NCBI RefSeq assembly: GCF_024170465.1 | Contig: NZ_JALJYF010000002.1 | Location: forward strand, 186,001 to 250,000 | Direction: 5' to 3' | From: Natronospira proteinivora | GTDB lineage: Bacteria > Pseudomonadota > Gammaproteobacteria > Natronospirales > Natronospiraceae | DNA length: 64,000 bases | Shown here: piece after piece, positions 20,824 through 28,873 of the stretch | Position numbering within the stretch: position 1 is the first letter of the stretch | How the letters are laid out: each line of letters starts with the position of its first letter | Notes under the pieces: model-generated | What the model saw: the letters and a program-made list of their open reading frames with translations, nothing else | Told to the model about the DNA's origin: nothing | Database searches by the model: none | Translations under genes and position numbers: made by a program

Positions 20824-21587
20824 TTCATAATCCTCGCGCCATCAAGGCGATCTTTCTGTTCGAAATGGCCCGTACCTGGCGGACCCTGATGCAGAGCATC
20901 ATTTCCCCGGTCCTGACCACGTCCCTGTATTTCGTGGTGTTCGGAGCCGCCATTGGCTCACGCATCACGGAGATCGACGGGGTCAGCTACGGGGCCTTCA
21001 TCGTTCCGGGCCTGATCATGCTCATGCTGCTGACCCAGAGCGTGTCCAATGCCTCCTTTGGCATTTATTTTCCCCGCTTCACCGGCACCATCTACGAGAT
21101 CCTCTCCGCTCCGGCCTCCTACCTGGAAATCATGCTGGGCTATGTGGGCGCGGCGGCGACCAAATCCATTATTCTCGGCCTGATCATCCTGGCCACCGCC
21201 CATTTCTTCGTCCCCATGGACATTGCCCACCCCTTCATCATGCTGGCTTTTCTGGTGTTGACGGCCTTCACCTTCAGCCTGCTGGGCTTTATTTTGGGCA
21301 TCTGGGCGGAGGGCTTCGAGCAGCTGCAGTTCGTTCCCTTACTTATTGTGACTCCCCTGACCTTCCTCGGTGGCACTTTCTATTCCCTGGATGTACTGCC
21401 ACCCTTCTGGCAGACGGTGTCGCTGTTCAATCCGGTGGTCTATCTGGTGAGCGGTTTCCGCTGGAGCTTTTATGAAGTCTCGGATGTCCATGTGGGGATC
21501 AGTTTTGCCGTAATCCTGGGCTTTCTGGCCGTTTGCATCGCCCTGGTGGCCTGGATTTTCAAAACCGGTTATCGCCTCAAGGCCTGA
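20820..21587 (+). CDS. ABC-2 type permease (YadH-like)
   Basis: A 255-residue inner-membrane permease with six predicted hydrophobic helices and the ABC-2 signature region around [20 protein letters not shown] near residue 180. It has the length and layout of E. coli YadH. It is translated from an ATGA overlap with the ATP-binding subunit. The substrate is not known. Confidence 0.92.
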   Translation: MIHNPRAIKAIFLFEMARTWRTLMQSIISPVLTTSLYFVVFGAAIGSRITEIDGVSYGAFIVPGLIMLMLLTQSVSNASFGIYFPRFTGTIYEILSAPASYLEIMLGYVGAAATKSIILGLIILATAHFFVPMDIAHPFIMLAFLVLTAFTFSLLGFILGIWAEGFEQLQFVPLLIVTPLTFLGGTFYSLDVLPPFWQTVSLFNPVVYLVSGFRWSFYEVSDVHVGISFAVILGFLAVCIALVAWIFKTGYRLKA

Positions 21588-21661
21588 CCTGAATCAAGTG
21601 TGTTTTTGACGGTCCCTGTATAGTGAGGATCAGGTTATTTCAAGCTAAATTGGGAGGCGCC

Positions 21662-22135
21662 ATGAGTGCCGAAAAGATCAAGACCGAACTCGCCAAACAG
21701 AGCTTCTTTAAGGGACTGGATGATGCGGACCTGGGCTTTCTGGCCGAGAATGCCTGCTTTCGCTCCCTGAAGGAAGATGACGTCCTCTTCCGCCACGGCA
21801 AGCGGGCCAACGCCTTCTATCTGGTCACCGAAGGACGTATTGCATTGGAAGTGGCCGCCATCGAAGGCCCGCCCCTGGAACTTCAGAATCTGGGGCCCGG
21901 TGCCATCATCGGCTGGTCCTGGCTGATCCCGCCCTATGAGTGGCACTTTCAGGCCCGGGCCCTGGAAGATGCCCAGCTGATCCAGTTCGACGGCGATGCT
22001 CTCTTTGAGCGCTGCGAAAAGGATCCAGACTTCGGCTATGGGCTGCTGAAGCGCTTCTCGGGCCTGATGTCCGAACGCCTGAGTTCTGCCCGGGAGAAAA
22101 TGATGCAGGAATGGAACCCGCCGGGCTTTGCCTAA
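21662..22135 (+). CDS. Stand-alone cyclic nucleotide-binding domain protein
   Basis: A 157-residue protein made almost entirely of a CRP-like cyclic-nucleotide-binding beta-roll (DVLFRHGKRANAFYLV near residue 40, LGPGAIIGWSWL near residue 80). It has no C-terminal helix-turn-helix, so it is not a DNA-binding CRP protein. A tgggagg ribosome site precedes the ATG. It probably serves as a small cytosolic sensor; ligand and partner are unknown. It converges on the permease gene with only 9 bp between stops. Confidence 0.85.
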   Translation: MSAEKIKTELAKQSFFKGLDDADLGFLAENACFRSLKEDDVLFRHGKRANAFYLVTEGRIALEVAAIEGPPLELQNLGPGAIIGWSWLIPPYEWHFQARALEDAQLIQFDGDALFERCEKDPDFGYGLLKRFSGLMSERLSSAREKMMQEWNPPGFA

Positions 22136-22144
22136 AGGCTTAAG

Positions 22145-23260
22145 CTAGTAGCCCAACAAGGCAGCCAGGGCCCAGGCCAGCACCCACGCCAGCAACAGGG
22201 TGGGCAGGGACCAGGCATGAAAGCTGCGCCAGAGGCCCGGCTCCCGGGCCAGGCGCAGGGCGATGATATTGGCCATGGAGCCGATGGCCAGGCCAAAGCC
22301 CCCGACACTCACCCCCCAAGCCAGCAGCTGCCAGTCATCTGTCAGCCCCTGCAGGAAAATCGCCGCTGGCACATTGGATATGCCCTGGGACAATAGCGCC
22401 CCCACGGTGAGCATGCCGCCGGGCAGCCGGCCCTCGGCCGCCCGGGTCAGTTCGGCCAGCACAGGCATTTGCGCCAACAGCCCCAGCACCACGAACATCA
22501 GACAAAAAACCAGCAACAGCTGCCAGTCCACTCCGCGAAGAATCCGGGGCCAGCAGAACAAGTACAAAAGAACGACCCCGACAGCCGCCAGCAGGCCCTG
22601 CCCCCAATCCAGCATGAACAGAAACAGGGGATAGAGCATCAGTGAGACAAGAAGCATGCCTCGCTGAATGGGCGGCTGCCAGGCTGTCTGATTCACCGTA
22701 ATCCGGGCCGAAGAAAAGGCCAGGGGCACCATCAGCACCAGCAGGAACACCAGCGCCAGGCCCAGGGGCAGCATGGCGAGCATGAACTCCATAAACCCCA
22801 CCCCCGATGCCTGCCACAGATAGAGATTCTGGGGATTGCCCACCGGGCTCAGGGTGGACCCGGCATTCACCGCCAGGGCCTCAAATACGATCAAGCGGAC
22901 CAGGGGCAGATCCGCAGCCACCCACAGGCCCAGGGTCAGGGGCACCACGATGAACAGGGCCACATCGTTGGTGACAATGGCCGACAGTAGGGCTGAAAAG
23001 AGGATCAAGGCCAGCGCCAACCGCCGCTCACTGTGAAGACGAAGCAGCAGCCACGCCCCGGCGGCCGCCAGACTGCCACTGACCTCCAGGCCCCGACTGA
23101 TCACCATCAGCCCCGCCAGGGCGGCAATGGTATGCCAATGAACCAGCTCCGGTATCGCCGTCCATTCAACGGGGTTCCACCACAATAGCGGCACCACCGC
23201 CAATAACAGGATGAGCAGCAGGAGATCTTCACTCAGTCGGGATATGAGATGGCGGAACAT
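22145..23260 (-). CDS. SLC13/ArsB-like ion permease
   Basis: A 371-residue polytopic membrane protein with about ten hydrophobic segments. Two re-entrant motifs typical of the ion-transporter (CitMHS/ArsB/NhaD) superfamily are present: SAIVTNDVALFIVVPL with VNAGSTLSPVGNPQN, and SQGISNVPAAIFLQ. The substrate could be a dicarboxylate, an oxyanion or Na+/H+. The ATG at 23260 was chosen; a GTG 13 codons upstream is possible. Confidence 0.85.
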   Translation of the reverse strand: MFRHLISRLSEDLLLLILLLAVVPLLWWNPVEWTAIPELVHWHTIAALAGLMVISRGLEVSGSLAAAGAWLLLRLHSERRLALALILFSALLSAIVTNDVALFIVVPLTLGLWVAADLPLVRLIVFEALAVNAGSTLSPVGNPQNLYLWQASGVGFMEFMLAMLPLGLALVFLLVLMVPLAFSSARITVNQTAWQPPIQRGMLLVSLMLYPLFLFMLDWGQGLLAAVGVVLLYLFCWPRILRGVDWQLLLVFCLMFVVLGLLAQMPVLAELTRAAEGRLPGGMLTVGALLSQGISNVPAAIFLQGLTDDWQLLAWGVSVGGFGLAIGSMANIIALRLAREPGLWRSFHAWSLPTLLLAWVLAWALAALLGY

Positions 23261-23441
23261 GCCCCTGGCTCGCGGGTGAAGGTCGGGTGATTGTCGCACA
23301 AGCGTAAATCCGGCTCAGCGCCCTGTTGTCGATCCAATCATGCCTTACAATGGTCCGCCCTGAAGGCATCAACGCCTGGGCCTCTTCGTCCTGCCCCTGA
23401 TGTTGCTTGCCCGACACGGTAGCCAATCAAGGAAGACCACC

Positions 23442-24500
23442 ATGAAATGGCTGTATCGCCTGCATCTGTGGGTAGCTTTATCCCTGGGTGCGGTATTCGT
23501 GCTGCTCGGCCTCACTGGCAGCCTACTGGTGTACCAGTCGACTCTGGATCGCTGGCTCAATCCGGAGCTGTTGCAGGCGGAGGCCCCGGCTGAGAAACGG
23601 GTTACGGCCGCGGATGCCTTGGAGACCGTTGAAGCACGCACCACGGACGAGGAAGTGGTTTCCTTCCTGTCCCTGCCCGGTGCTCACCCGGCAGTGTACC
23701 GATTTTATATCGGCACCCCGGAACGCAGCTTTGATCGCCTGGTGACCGTTGACCCGGCCTCGGGCGAGCTCATGGGGGTACGTCCCGTGGGCAAGGGCCT
23801 CATGCGTTTTGTGCACGTGCTGCACTTTCGCCTGCATCTGGGCCGCTCGGGGCAGACCTTGATTGGTTTCACCGGTCTGATCCTGCTGTTTTCCATGATC
23901 AGCGGCGGCGTACTGTGGTGGCGGCGCCGGGGCTATCGGCTTAGACAGGTGCCACTGCACCATGGCTTCGGGGTCTATGCCGGCCTGCCCCTGGGGGTGG
24001 TGGTGATAACCGGCATCCTGCTGGCCCTGCCCCAGTACACCCGTCCGGCGGTTGAATGGTTCTCGCCGCTGTCCGGCCTGGATCTGGATCACCAGTCTCA
24101 AGTCGATGAGACCTCAAAGGATATTGGTTTGGAGCAGGCATTGAGGCTGGCCAGAGAAGATATGCCGGGCGGCGAGATCCGCAGTGTGGGCCTGCCCCGG
24201 GAGCCCGAGGGCATCTACCGCCTCACCCTGAGAGAAGCGACACCCAGCGGCTGGCTGGCCGGCAGCGGCCGCGTGGTGCTGGACCGTTACAGCGGCGAGG
24301 TTCTGGCCCAACAGCACTGGTCAGAACAAAGCGGCGGCGATCGCTTCATGAGTGCCCTGCGCGGTATCCACGGTGGCAGTGCCTTCGGGGCCTGGGGCCA
24401 GGCCGTGGTGGCGCTGCTGGGGCTGGTGCCCTTGCTGCTGTATGTCACCGGCCTGCGCTTGTGGCTGCGCCGGCGAACCAGACAACAGCAAACGCCATAA
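23442..24500 (+). CDS. PepSY-associated TM helix protein
   Basis: A 352-residue inner-membrane protein of the PepSY_TM (PiuB-like) family, with a first helix at residues 8-30 (LHLWVALSLGAVFVLLGLTG), a helix pair near 140-170 (with GGVLWWRRR) and a final helix near 320. Extracytoplasmic PepSY-like loops lie between them. Members often serve as ferric-reductase-like partners of siderophore uptake, but no TonB receptor is nearby. The start at 23442 follows a caaggaag ribosome site. Confidence 0.88.
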   Translation: MKWLYRLHLWVALSLGAVFVLLGLTGSLLVYQSTLDRWLNPELLQAEAPAEKRVTAADALETVEARTTDEEVVSFLSLPGAHPAVYRFYIGTPERSFDRLVTVDPASGELMGVRPVGKGLMRFVHVLHFRLHLGRSGQTLIGFTGLILLFSMISGGVLWWRRRGYRLRQVPLHHGFGVYAGLPLGVVVITGILLALPQYTRPAVEWFSPLSGLDLDHQSQVDETSKDIGLEQALRLAREDMPGGEIRSVGLPREPEGIYRLTLREATPSGWLAGSGRVVLDRYSGEVLAQQHWSEQSGGDRFMSALRGIHGGSAFGAWGQAVVALLGLVPLLLYVTGLRLWLRRRTRQQQTP

Positions 24501-24508
24501 ACACGAGG

Positions 24509-24589
24509 CCCCTGTGGGAGCGGCATTCCTGCCGCGACAAGGAAAGCTTAGTCATGCCAGTCGCGGCAGGAATGCCGCTCCCACAGGGG
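24509..24589. repeat. REP-like perfect inverted repeat
   Basis: Two 30-nt arms (24509-24538 and 24560-24589) are exact reverse complements around a 21-nt centre. The arm core gtgggagcggcattcctgcc resembles REP elements of pseudomonads and relatives, here arranged head-to-head. It lies exactly between two convergent genes, so it can also end both transcripts. No second copy was noticed in this window. Confidence 0.85.
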
Positions 24590-24594
24590 GATAA

Positions 24595-25398
24595 TCAGGA
24601 ATCTTGCGCCCGGCTCCAGCGGGCGATGATCTCGTGCAGTTGCCGCAGGCCGTCGGTGAGGGCGGCGGGGCCGGGCTGGAGAATGTCCACGGATTTGATC
24701 TCATGCAGCTCGCCGTCGCGGACGGCGGGGATATCCTCAAAGCCGGGTCGTTCACGCACCTTTTCCGGGCGGAATTTCTTGCCGCACCAGGAACCGATGA
24801 TAATATCCGGCTGGCGCTGGATGACGGTATCGTACTCGGCAATAATTCGGTCCTTGCCCAGGGCCTCGTGTTTGAGCTCCGGGAAGCAGTCCTCGCCGCC
24901 GGCAATCTCCACCAGCTCCGAGACCCAGCGAATGCCGGACAGCATGGGCTCATCCCATTCCTCGAAATAGACCCGGGGACGCCTGGGCAGGGCCGCCGCC
25001 TGGGTCCGAATCTGCTCCACCCCCGCGCGCAACTCCCCAATCAGGGCCTCGGCCTTGGACTGGCAGCCGATCATGCCCCCCAGCATGGCCATCATGCGGA
25101 AGATTTCCGCCACGCTGCGGTGGTTGAAGACATGCACCTCCACGCCCTGGCGAATCAGCTCGCTGGCGATATCGGCCTGGAGATCGGAAAAGCCCAGTAC
25201 CAGATCGGGCTCCAGATCCAGGATCTTGCCGATCTTGGCGCTGAGAAAGGCGGAAACCTTGGGCTTTTCCTTACGCGCCTTGGCCGGGCGCACGGTGAAA
25301 CCCGAGATGCCCACGATCCGCCAGTCTTCTTCCAGCAGATACAGGGTCTCGGTGGTTTCCTCGGTCAGACAAACAATACGTTGGGGATAATCGCTCAT
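24595..25398 (-). CDS. BtuF-like cobalamin-binding/ABC substrate-binding fold protein without signal peptide
   Basis: A 267-residue class III periplasmic-binding-protein fold (helical backbone type, BtuF/FhuD group). Recognisable segments are RIVCLTEETTETLYLL at the start, LEPDLVLGFSDLQADIASEL near residue 62 and PDIIIGSWCGKKF near residue 200. The protein begins MSDYPQRIV and no signal peptide or lipobox is visible, nor is there an adjacent ABC permease. It may act in the cytosol as a vitamin B12- or metal-complex-binding protein, or reach the periplasm otherwise. Confidence 0.82.
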   Translation of the reverse strand: MSDYPQRIVCLTEETTETLYLLEEDWRIVGISGFTVRPAKARKEKPKVSAFLSAKIGKILDLEPDLVLGFSDLQADIASELIRQGVEVHVFNHRSVAEIFRMMAMLGGMIGCQSKAEALIGELRAGVEQIRTQAAALPRRPRVYFEEWDEPMLSGIRWVSELVEIAGGEDCFPELKHEALGKDRIIAEYDTVIQRQPDIIIGSWCGKKFRPEKVRERPGFEDIPAVRDGELHEIKSVDILQPGPAALTDGLRQLHEIIARWSRAQDS

Positions 25399-25481
25399 GG
25401 GCCCATCATAAAGAATCCGGGCCGGCCCAAGAAGGGCGCCAGCCTGCTACCATGAGAAAAATTTCCAGGGAAAAGACGGAC

Positions 25482-26828
25482 ATGACGCCACTGAACCCTA
25501 TTAGCCGATTCACCCACTGGCTCTGGTCGGTACAGATCCAGGACCTGCCGGCCAAGATGGCCTGGACGGTCCGGATTGGCCGGGTGGTCCATGCGGTTTT
25601 CCAGGATGCCTCCATCGGGCAGCTCAACCTGCGGGCCATGAGTCTGGTCTATACCACCCTGCTCTCCATTGTGCCCCTGCTGGCCTTCAGCTTCTCGGTG
25701 CTCAAGGGGTTCGGGGTTCACAATCAGCTGGAACCTATTCTCCTGCGAACCCTGGAGCCCCTGGGGGACCGGGGCCCGGAAGTGGTCAATAACATTCTGG
25801 AGTTCGTGGACAACATCCAGGTGGGGGTTCTGGGCTCGGTGGGCCTGTTGCTGCTGGTTTATACCGTCTACGCCCTGCTGCAAAAGATTGAGGCGGCCCT
25901 GAACGAGGCGTGGCATATCCGTCGCCAGCGGGGGGTCACCGAGAAATTCAGCAACTATCTGAGTGTGGTACTGGTGGGGCCGGTGCTGGTTTTCTCCGCC
26001 GTGGGGGTCACCGCCTCCTTCTCCAGCTATACCTTTGTTGAACGTATCTCCCAGGTGGAACCCTTCGGCACCCTGATGGTGTGGTTCAGCACCCTCATGC
26101 CCTACTTCCTGGTCGTCGCAGCCTTCACCTTTCTCTACACCTTCGTGCCCAATACCCGGGTCAGAGTCCGGGCCGCACTCACCGGCGCCCTGATTGCAGG
26201 CCTGGCCTGGCAAACCACCGGCTGGATATTTGCCCAGGTGATTGCGGCGTCTGCCCGTTACACCGCCATCTATTCCGGTTTTGCCAGCCTGATGTTCTTC
26301 ATCATCTGGCTCTACCTCACCTGGCTGATTCTGCTTTTCGGCGGCAAGGTCAGCTTCTATATCCAAAACCCCCAGTTCGTCACCCGGCTACCGGCGGCCA
26401 CAGGGGCCACCCACCGGGAGAAGGAGGAACTGGCCCTGTCGGTGATGTATCTCATCGGGCGCAGCTATCTGGAGGGCGACCGCCCCTGGCAGTTTGAATC
26501 CCTGTGCCGGCGCCTGCATGTTCGTGGCGATGTGCTGGAAGATGTGGTGGCGAGGCTGGAGAGTGCCGGGCTGATCCTGAGCACTGAAGGGCAGTCCCCG
26601 GGCTTTCTGCCCGGGCAGGACATTGGCCGCATGACTCTCAAGCGTATTCGGGATGCCAGCCGGGGCCTGTCCATGGCCGATGACCCGGATGCCCAGATGC
26701 GCCATATACCCGGCGTTAAGGCCCAGCTGGATGCCCTGGAAACGATGATGGATCAGGAACTGGCGAGCAAGACCCTGAAGGATTTCCTGGAAGACAGCCG
26801 CCAGGGAACGGATCAGGAAACCGCATAA
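25482..26828 (+). CDS. YihY/BrkB family inner-membrane protein with C-terminal winged helix
   Basis: A roughly 448-residue protein of the YihY/virulence factor BrkB family, sometimes misnamed ribonuclease BN. About six hydrophobic helices occupy residues 40-310, with family motifs around LLQKIEAALNEAW and GALIAGLAWQTTGWIFA. The last 130 residues are soluble and resemble a winged-helix domain. Function is not settled in the family. An in-frame ATG at 25452 is an alternative start; neither has a clear ribosome site. Confidence 0.87.
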   Translation: MTPLNPISRFTHWLWSVQIQDLPAKMAWTVRIGRVVHAVFQDASIGQLNLRAMSLVYTTLLSIVPLLAFSFSVLKGFGVHNQLEPILLRTLEPLGDRGPEVVNNILEFVDNIQVGVLGSVGLLLLVYTVYALLQKIEAALNEAWHIRRQRGVTEKFSNYLSVVLVGPVLVFSAVGVTASFSSYTFVERISQVEPFGTLMVWFSTLMPYFLVVAAFTFLYTFVPNTRVRVRAALTGALIAGLAWQTTGWIFAQVIAASARYTAIYSGFASLMFFIIWLYLTWLILLFGGKVSFYIQNPQFVTRLPAATGATHREKEELALSVMYLIGRSYLEGDRPWQFESLCRRLHVRGDVLEDVVARLESAGLILSTEGQSPGFLPGQDIGRMTLKRIRDASRGLSMADDPDAQMRHIPGVKAQLDALETMMDQELASKTLKDFLEDSRQGTDQETA

Positions 26829-26932
26829 AAAAACACCGCGGACAGCCTGAGGTCTGTCCGCGGTGTTCATCCCTCTCCCCTGAGGACTTCCCTACCCCAA
26901 TGAGACGACCGCATACGGGCCTTAGCAAAATA
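26827..26932 (-). ncRNA. Candidate short Csr/Rsm-type small RNA
   Basis: On the minus strand a terminator hairpin with U-tract is preceded by two small hairpins whose loops present GGA. Loop AGGGGA (plus 26876-26881) is closed by CCTC/GAGG, and loop AGGGAA (plus 26888-26893) is closed by GGGU/GUCC including G-U pairs. A further AGGGA overlaps 26870-26874. A TAGAAT -10-like hexamer lies at 26939-26944 (minus), giving a predicted RNA of about 105 nt. The 3' end is identical to that of the RNA at 28507. Only three GGA motifs are seen, so this could instead be a partial duplicate. Confidence 0.45.
26832..26867 (-). terminator. Intrinsic terminator, copy 1 of a duplicated sequence
   Basis: A 14-bp perfect stem (aacaccgcggacag with ctgtccgcggtgtt), 8-nt loop, and an uninterrupted T-run on the minus strand that merges with the YihY stop codon. 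Read on the plus strand no U-tract follows, so it mainly serves a minus-strand transcript. The 47 nt from 26827 to 26873 are repeated exactly at 28508-28554. Confidence 0.85.
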
Positions 26933-27104
26933 CCGCACATTCTATTTCGGCCAAAGCAGCAATCGCCCCTTAGGTATCCCAAAATTGGATTTATGTAAAG
27001 AAATGGTTGAAATTTCATTTCTATTTTGCTTTTTTTTATTACACGTAACCTTGCTTAAGGAAGCCTGCGTTTATGCGCTGAGAAGTCAATCAGGAGGAGG
27101 GCAT

Positions 27105-28145
27105 ATGCGGTTTCCGAACCTTAAAACGGCAATTGTAAGTGGCTTCTTTCTTTTTGTATTTTCTATACCTGCATTGGGCCACATCAATTCATGCCCAGAG
27201 GCAAATGAGATCACCCCACCAGGCTCAGGCGGCGGCGGCGGTGGTGGTGGTGGCGGCGGCGGCGGTGGTGAGCCGCCCATCATCATTCAGGGACAAAGCA
27301 ACTCAAACTCCGTTGACACTGGGTCTGGCACATTTGAGCACAATGGCACTGAGTACGAATACGTCATTGAAACTGGCCCTGCTTCCGAGCATCCCGATTT
27401 CCATAGAGACATGTACGCCCTGGTGTTTACGGAAGACCTATGCTTGGCAGCAGACCTCGCCCATGGCGACGTTTCCCTGCTCTTCGAAAACGGTTCCGGC
27501 GAAACGTGGAAGCTCCTCATTGAAAATGCTGGTTACGACATCCTCGAAGTAATCGAGGGGGAACACGCAGGTGATGTCAGCGGCGTCCACACTTACCATG
27601 AAATATACGACGACGGCAGTGGCTCTGTAGATGAAGTCATCGCAGAGCATCACTTCCATGAAGGGGAAACGATTTCTTTCGAATACGAAATCAATGGACA
27701 ACCCTTCTATGATGGATCCAATCCAGATGCTGCAATAAATCAATACAAAGAAGATCGAGACCTTTATGTTCCGGAGATGAATAACATCCCCTCTATTTTT
27801 GAGGAACTCATGCAGGCGTCGATGATCGCTGAGGCGACGGACCCTGAGTCCATCAATTGGGGTGGCGGCGGTAACGATGGCGGATGTTGTGGCTACATCG
27901 AGCCCCAGAGCAATCTAGGCTACGGACTCCTGAGCGATGGGCCTGATTACAGCCTACCTGACTGGGTTTCCCCTATTGCAATAAGTTCTGGGGCCGGCGC
28001 TGGCGCTGGTTTTGCTGTTGGTGCTGCTACTTCTTATGGTTTGACTCAGGGGGGAGGTGCCGGAGCAGCCGTTGGTTTTGCCTTTGGCGTAGGCTGGGTC
28101 ATCGGAACCCAGATCAATCATGAAATTGAGCAGATGCTTGAGTAA
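27105..28145 (+). CDS. Secreted protein with polyglycine tract and C-terminal glycine-zipper segment, unknown function
   Basis: A 346-residue protein not assigned to a known family. Residues 1-25 form a signal peptide ending ALG-H. A run of 15 glycines (42-56) encoded by GGC/GGT triplets follows. The middle region is acidic, and a Cys-Cys pair sits in a glycine-rich linker near residue 260. The last 50 residues hold small-residue helices (SGAGAGAGFAVGAATSYG and GGGAGAAVGFAFGVGWVIG) of glycine-zipper type, as in membrane-active toxins. An aggaggagg ribosome site precedes the ATG. GC content is below the local average. It overlaps a downstream frame by TAATG. Confidence 0.7.
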   Translation: MRFPNLKTAIVSGFFLFVFSIPALGHINSCPEANEITPPGSGGGGGGGGGGGGGGEPPIIIQGQSNSNSVDTGSGTFEHNGTEYEYVIETGPASEHPDFHRDMYALVFTEDLCLAADLAHGDVSLLFENGSGETWKLLIENAGYDILEVIEGEHAGDVSGVHTYHEIYDDGSGSVDEVIAEHHFHEGETISFEYEINGQPFYDGSNPDAAINQYKEDRDLYVPEMNNIPSIFEELMQASMIAEATDPESINWGGGGNDGGCCGYIEPQSNLGYGLLSDGPDYSLPDWVSPIAISSGAGAGAGFAVGAATSYGLTQGGGAGAAVGFAFGVGWVIGTQINHEIEQMLE

Positions 28146-28189
28146 TGCCGAGTTATGAGTTTCCATCTTTGGACAAGGAGGTGAGTGTC

Positions 28190-28462
28190 ATGAGCCGCGA
28201 ATTCAAGAAACCGGGCGCCTGGAAAACGGGTACATTCTGGAAAGAATACGCGTTGCTGTATATCGTTTTCTATATTCCCGTGATGGCGGCAATCCTGCTT
28301 AGTGGTTTTCTCTTTTTTCCGGAACCTTATGCCATCGACTCGGCGGACGCGCTTCAGTCGGCCGTCGCCTTGGGGATCATAGTGGCGGCGATTGCCTGCT
28401 TCTTTTCCGTCAGGGAAGGCTATCGCGTCACGCTTTTCCGGCATTCTGAGAAGACGCCCTAA
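28190..28462 (+). CDS. Small two-helix membrane protein, unknown function
   Basis: A 90-residue protein with two hydrophobic helices (about residues 22-44 and 57-74) joined by a short periplasmic loop and flanked by charged ends. The start at 28190 is supported by a perfect aaggaggtga ribosome site; an in-frame ATG at 28145 overlapping the upstream stop (TAATG) is possible. It forms a two-gene unit with the glycine-zipper protein and could be its membrane partner or immunity protein (inference from pairing and size only). Confidence 0.65.
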   Translation: MSREFKKPGAWKTGTFWKEYALLYIVFYIPVMAAILLSGFLFFPEPYAIDSADALQSAVALGIIVAAIACFFSVREGYRVTLFRHSEKTP

Positions 28463-28506
28463 AAGGGCACAGCGGTGGAATAGGCGTCGCCGGAATATAG
28501 GTCTAC

Positions 28507-28800
28507 AAAAAAAACACCGCGGACAGCCTGAGGTCTGTCCGCGGTGTTCATCCCCCCTTCCCTGGCGGGCGGATATGATTCGGGCATCAGTGCCCACTCC
28601 CCTCCCGGGAGGCCCTTCCTGGGCAATCCCTAAACCTTCCCTGGCCGGTTGCGTCTCCCTTGCAACCGTCGACCTTCCCTGATCACGCGGGCTATCACCC
28701 GTTCTTTGCCGATTGAACCTCCCTGTTCGGGAATCGTGCCTTCCTGGCCGACGCCCCCGGCATTTGGCAATCCCCTTTTGCTGCGATTGCCCGCGCTACG
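28507..28800 (-). ncRNA. Candidate CsrB/RsmZ-like small RNA sequestering CsrA/RsmA
   Basis: Read on the minus strand, about 290 nt contain a series of short hairpins with AGGA/AGGGA in the loop: AGGAA closed by GCC/GGC (plus 28738-28748), AGGGAG by GAAC/GUUC (28715-28728), AGGGAA by GAUC/GGUC (28671-28684), AAGGGAGAC in a 7-bp stem (28646-28668), AGGGAA by CC/GG (28635-28644), AGGAA by GCCC/GGGC (28612-28624) and AGGGAA by CC/GG (28556-28565). Further GGGA motifs lie between them. It ends in an intrinsic terminator. This repeated GGA-loop design defines the CsrB/CsrC/RsmX/Y/Z class. No protein frame fits here. Confidence 0.8.
28513..28548 (-). terminator. Intrinsic terminator, copy 2, 3' end of the Csr-type RNA
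   Basis: The same 14-bp stem and 8-nt loop as at 26832, followed on the minus strand by eight consecutive T residues (A-run at 28507-28514 on the plus strand). It ends the candidate small RNA and may also slow convergent read-through from 28462. Confidence 0.88.
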
Positions 28801-28806
28801 GTTCAT

Positions 28807-28873
28807 ACGATACGGAAAAGGGGCGTGGCTCGAATCAGTCAGCTGCCCGTTGCCGTGTAGGACATTGCCGACA
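28807..28873 (-). promoter_or_regulatory. Predicted promoter and GacA/UvrY-like upstream site of the Csr-type RNA
   Basis: TATCGT on the minus strand (plus 28807-28812) can act as -10, placing the RNA start near 28800. An 18-bp imperfect palindrome, TGTCGGCAATGTCCTACA on the minus strand (plus 28856-28873), is centred about 64 bp upstream. GacA/UvrY sites of the TGTAAG-N6-CTTACA type are typically found at about that distance before rsm/csr RNA genes. No good -35 is seen, as is common for activated promoters. Confidence 0.5.

Noticed and set aside
26832-26867. Copy-1 hairpin considered as the YihY gene terminator
   Set aside because: The U-tract lies on the minus-strand side only, so it cannot act as a standard intrinsic terminator for the plus-strand gene, although it might still slow polymerase.
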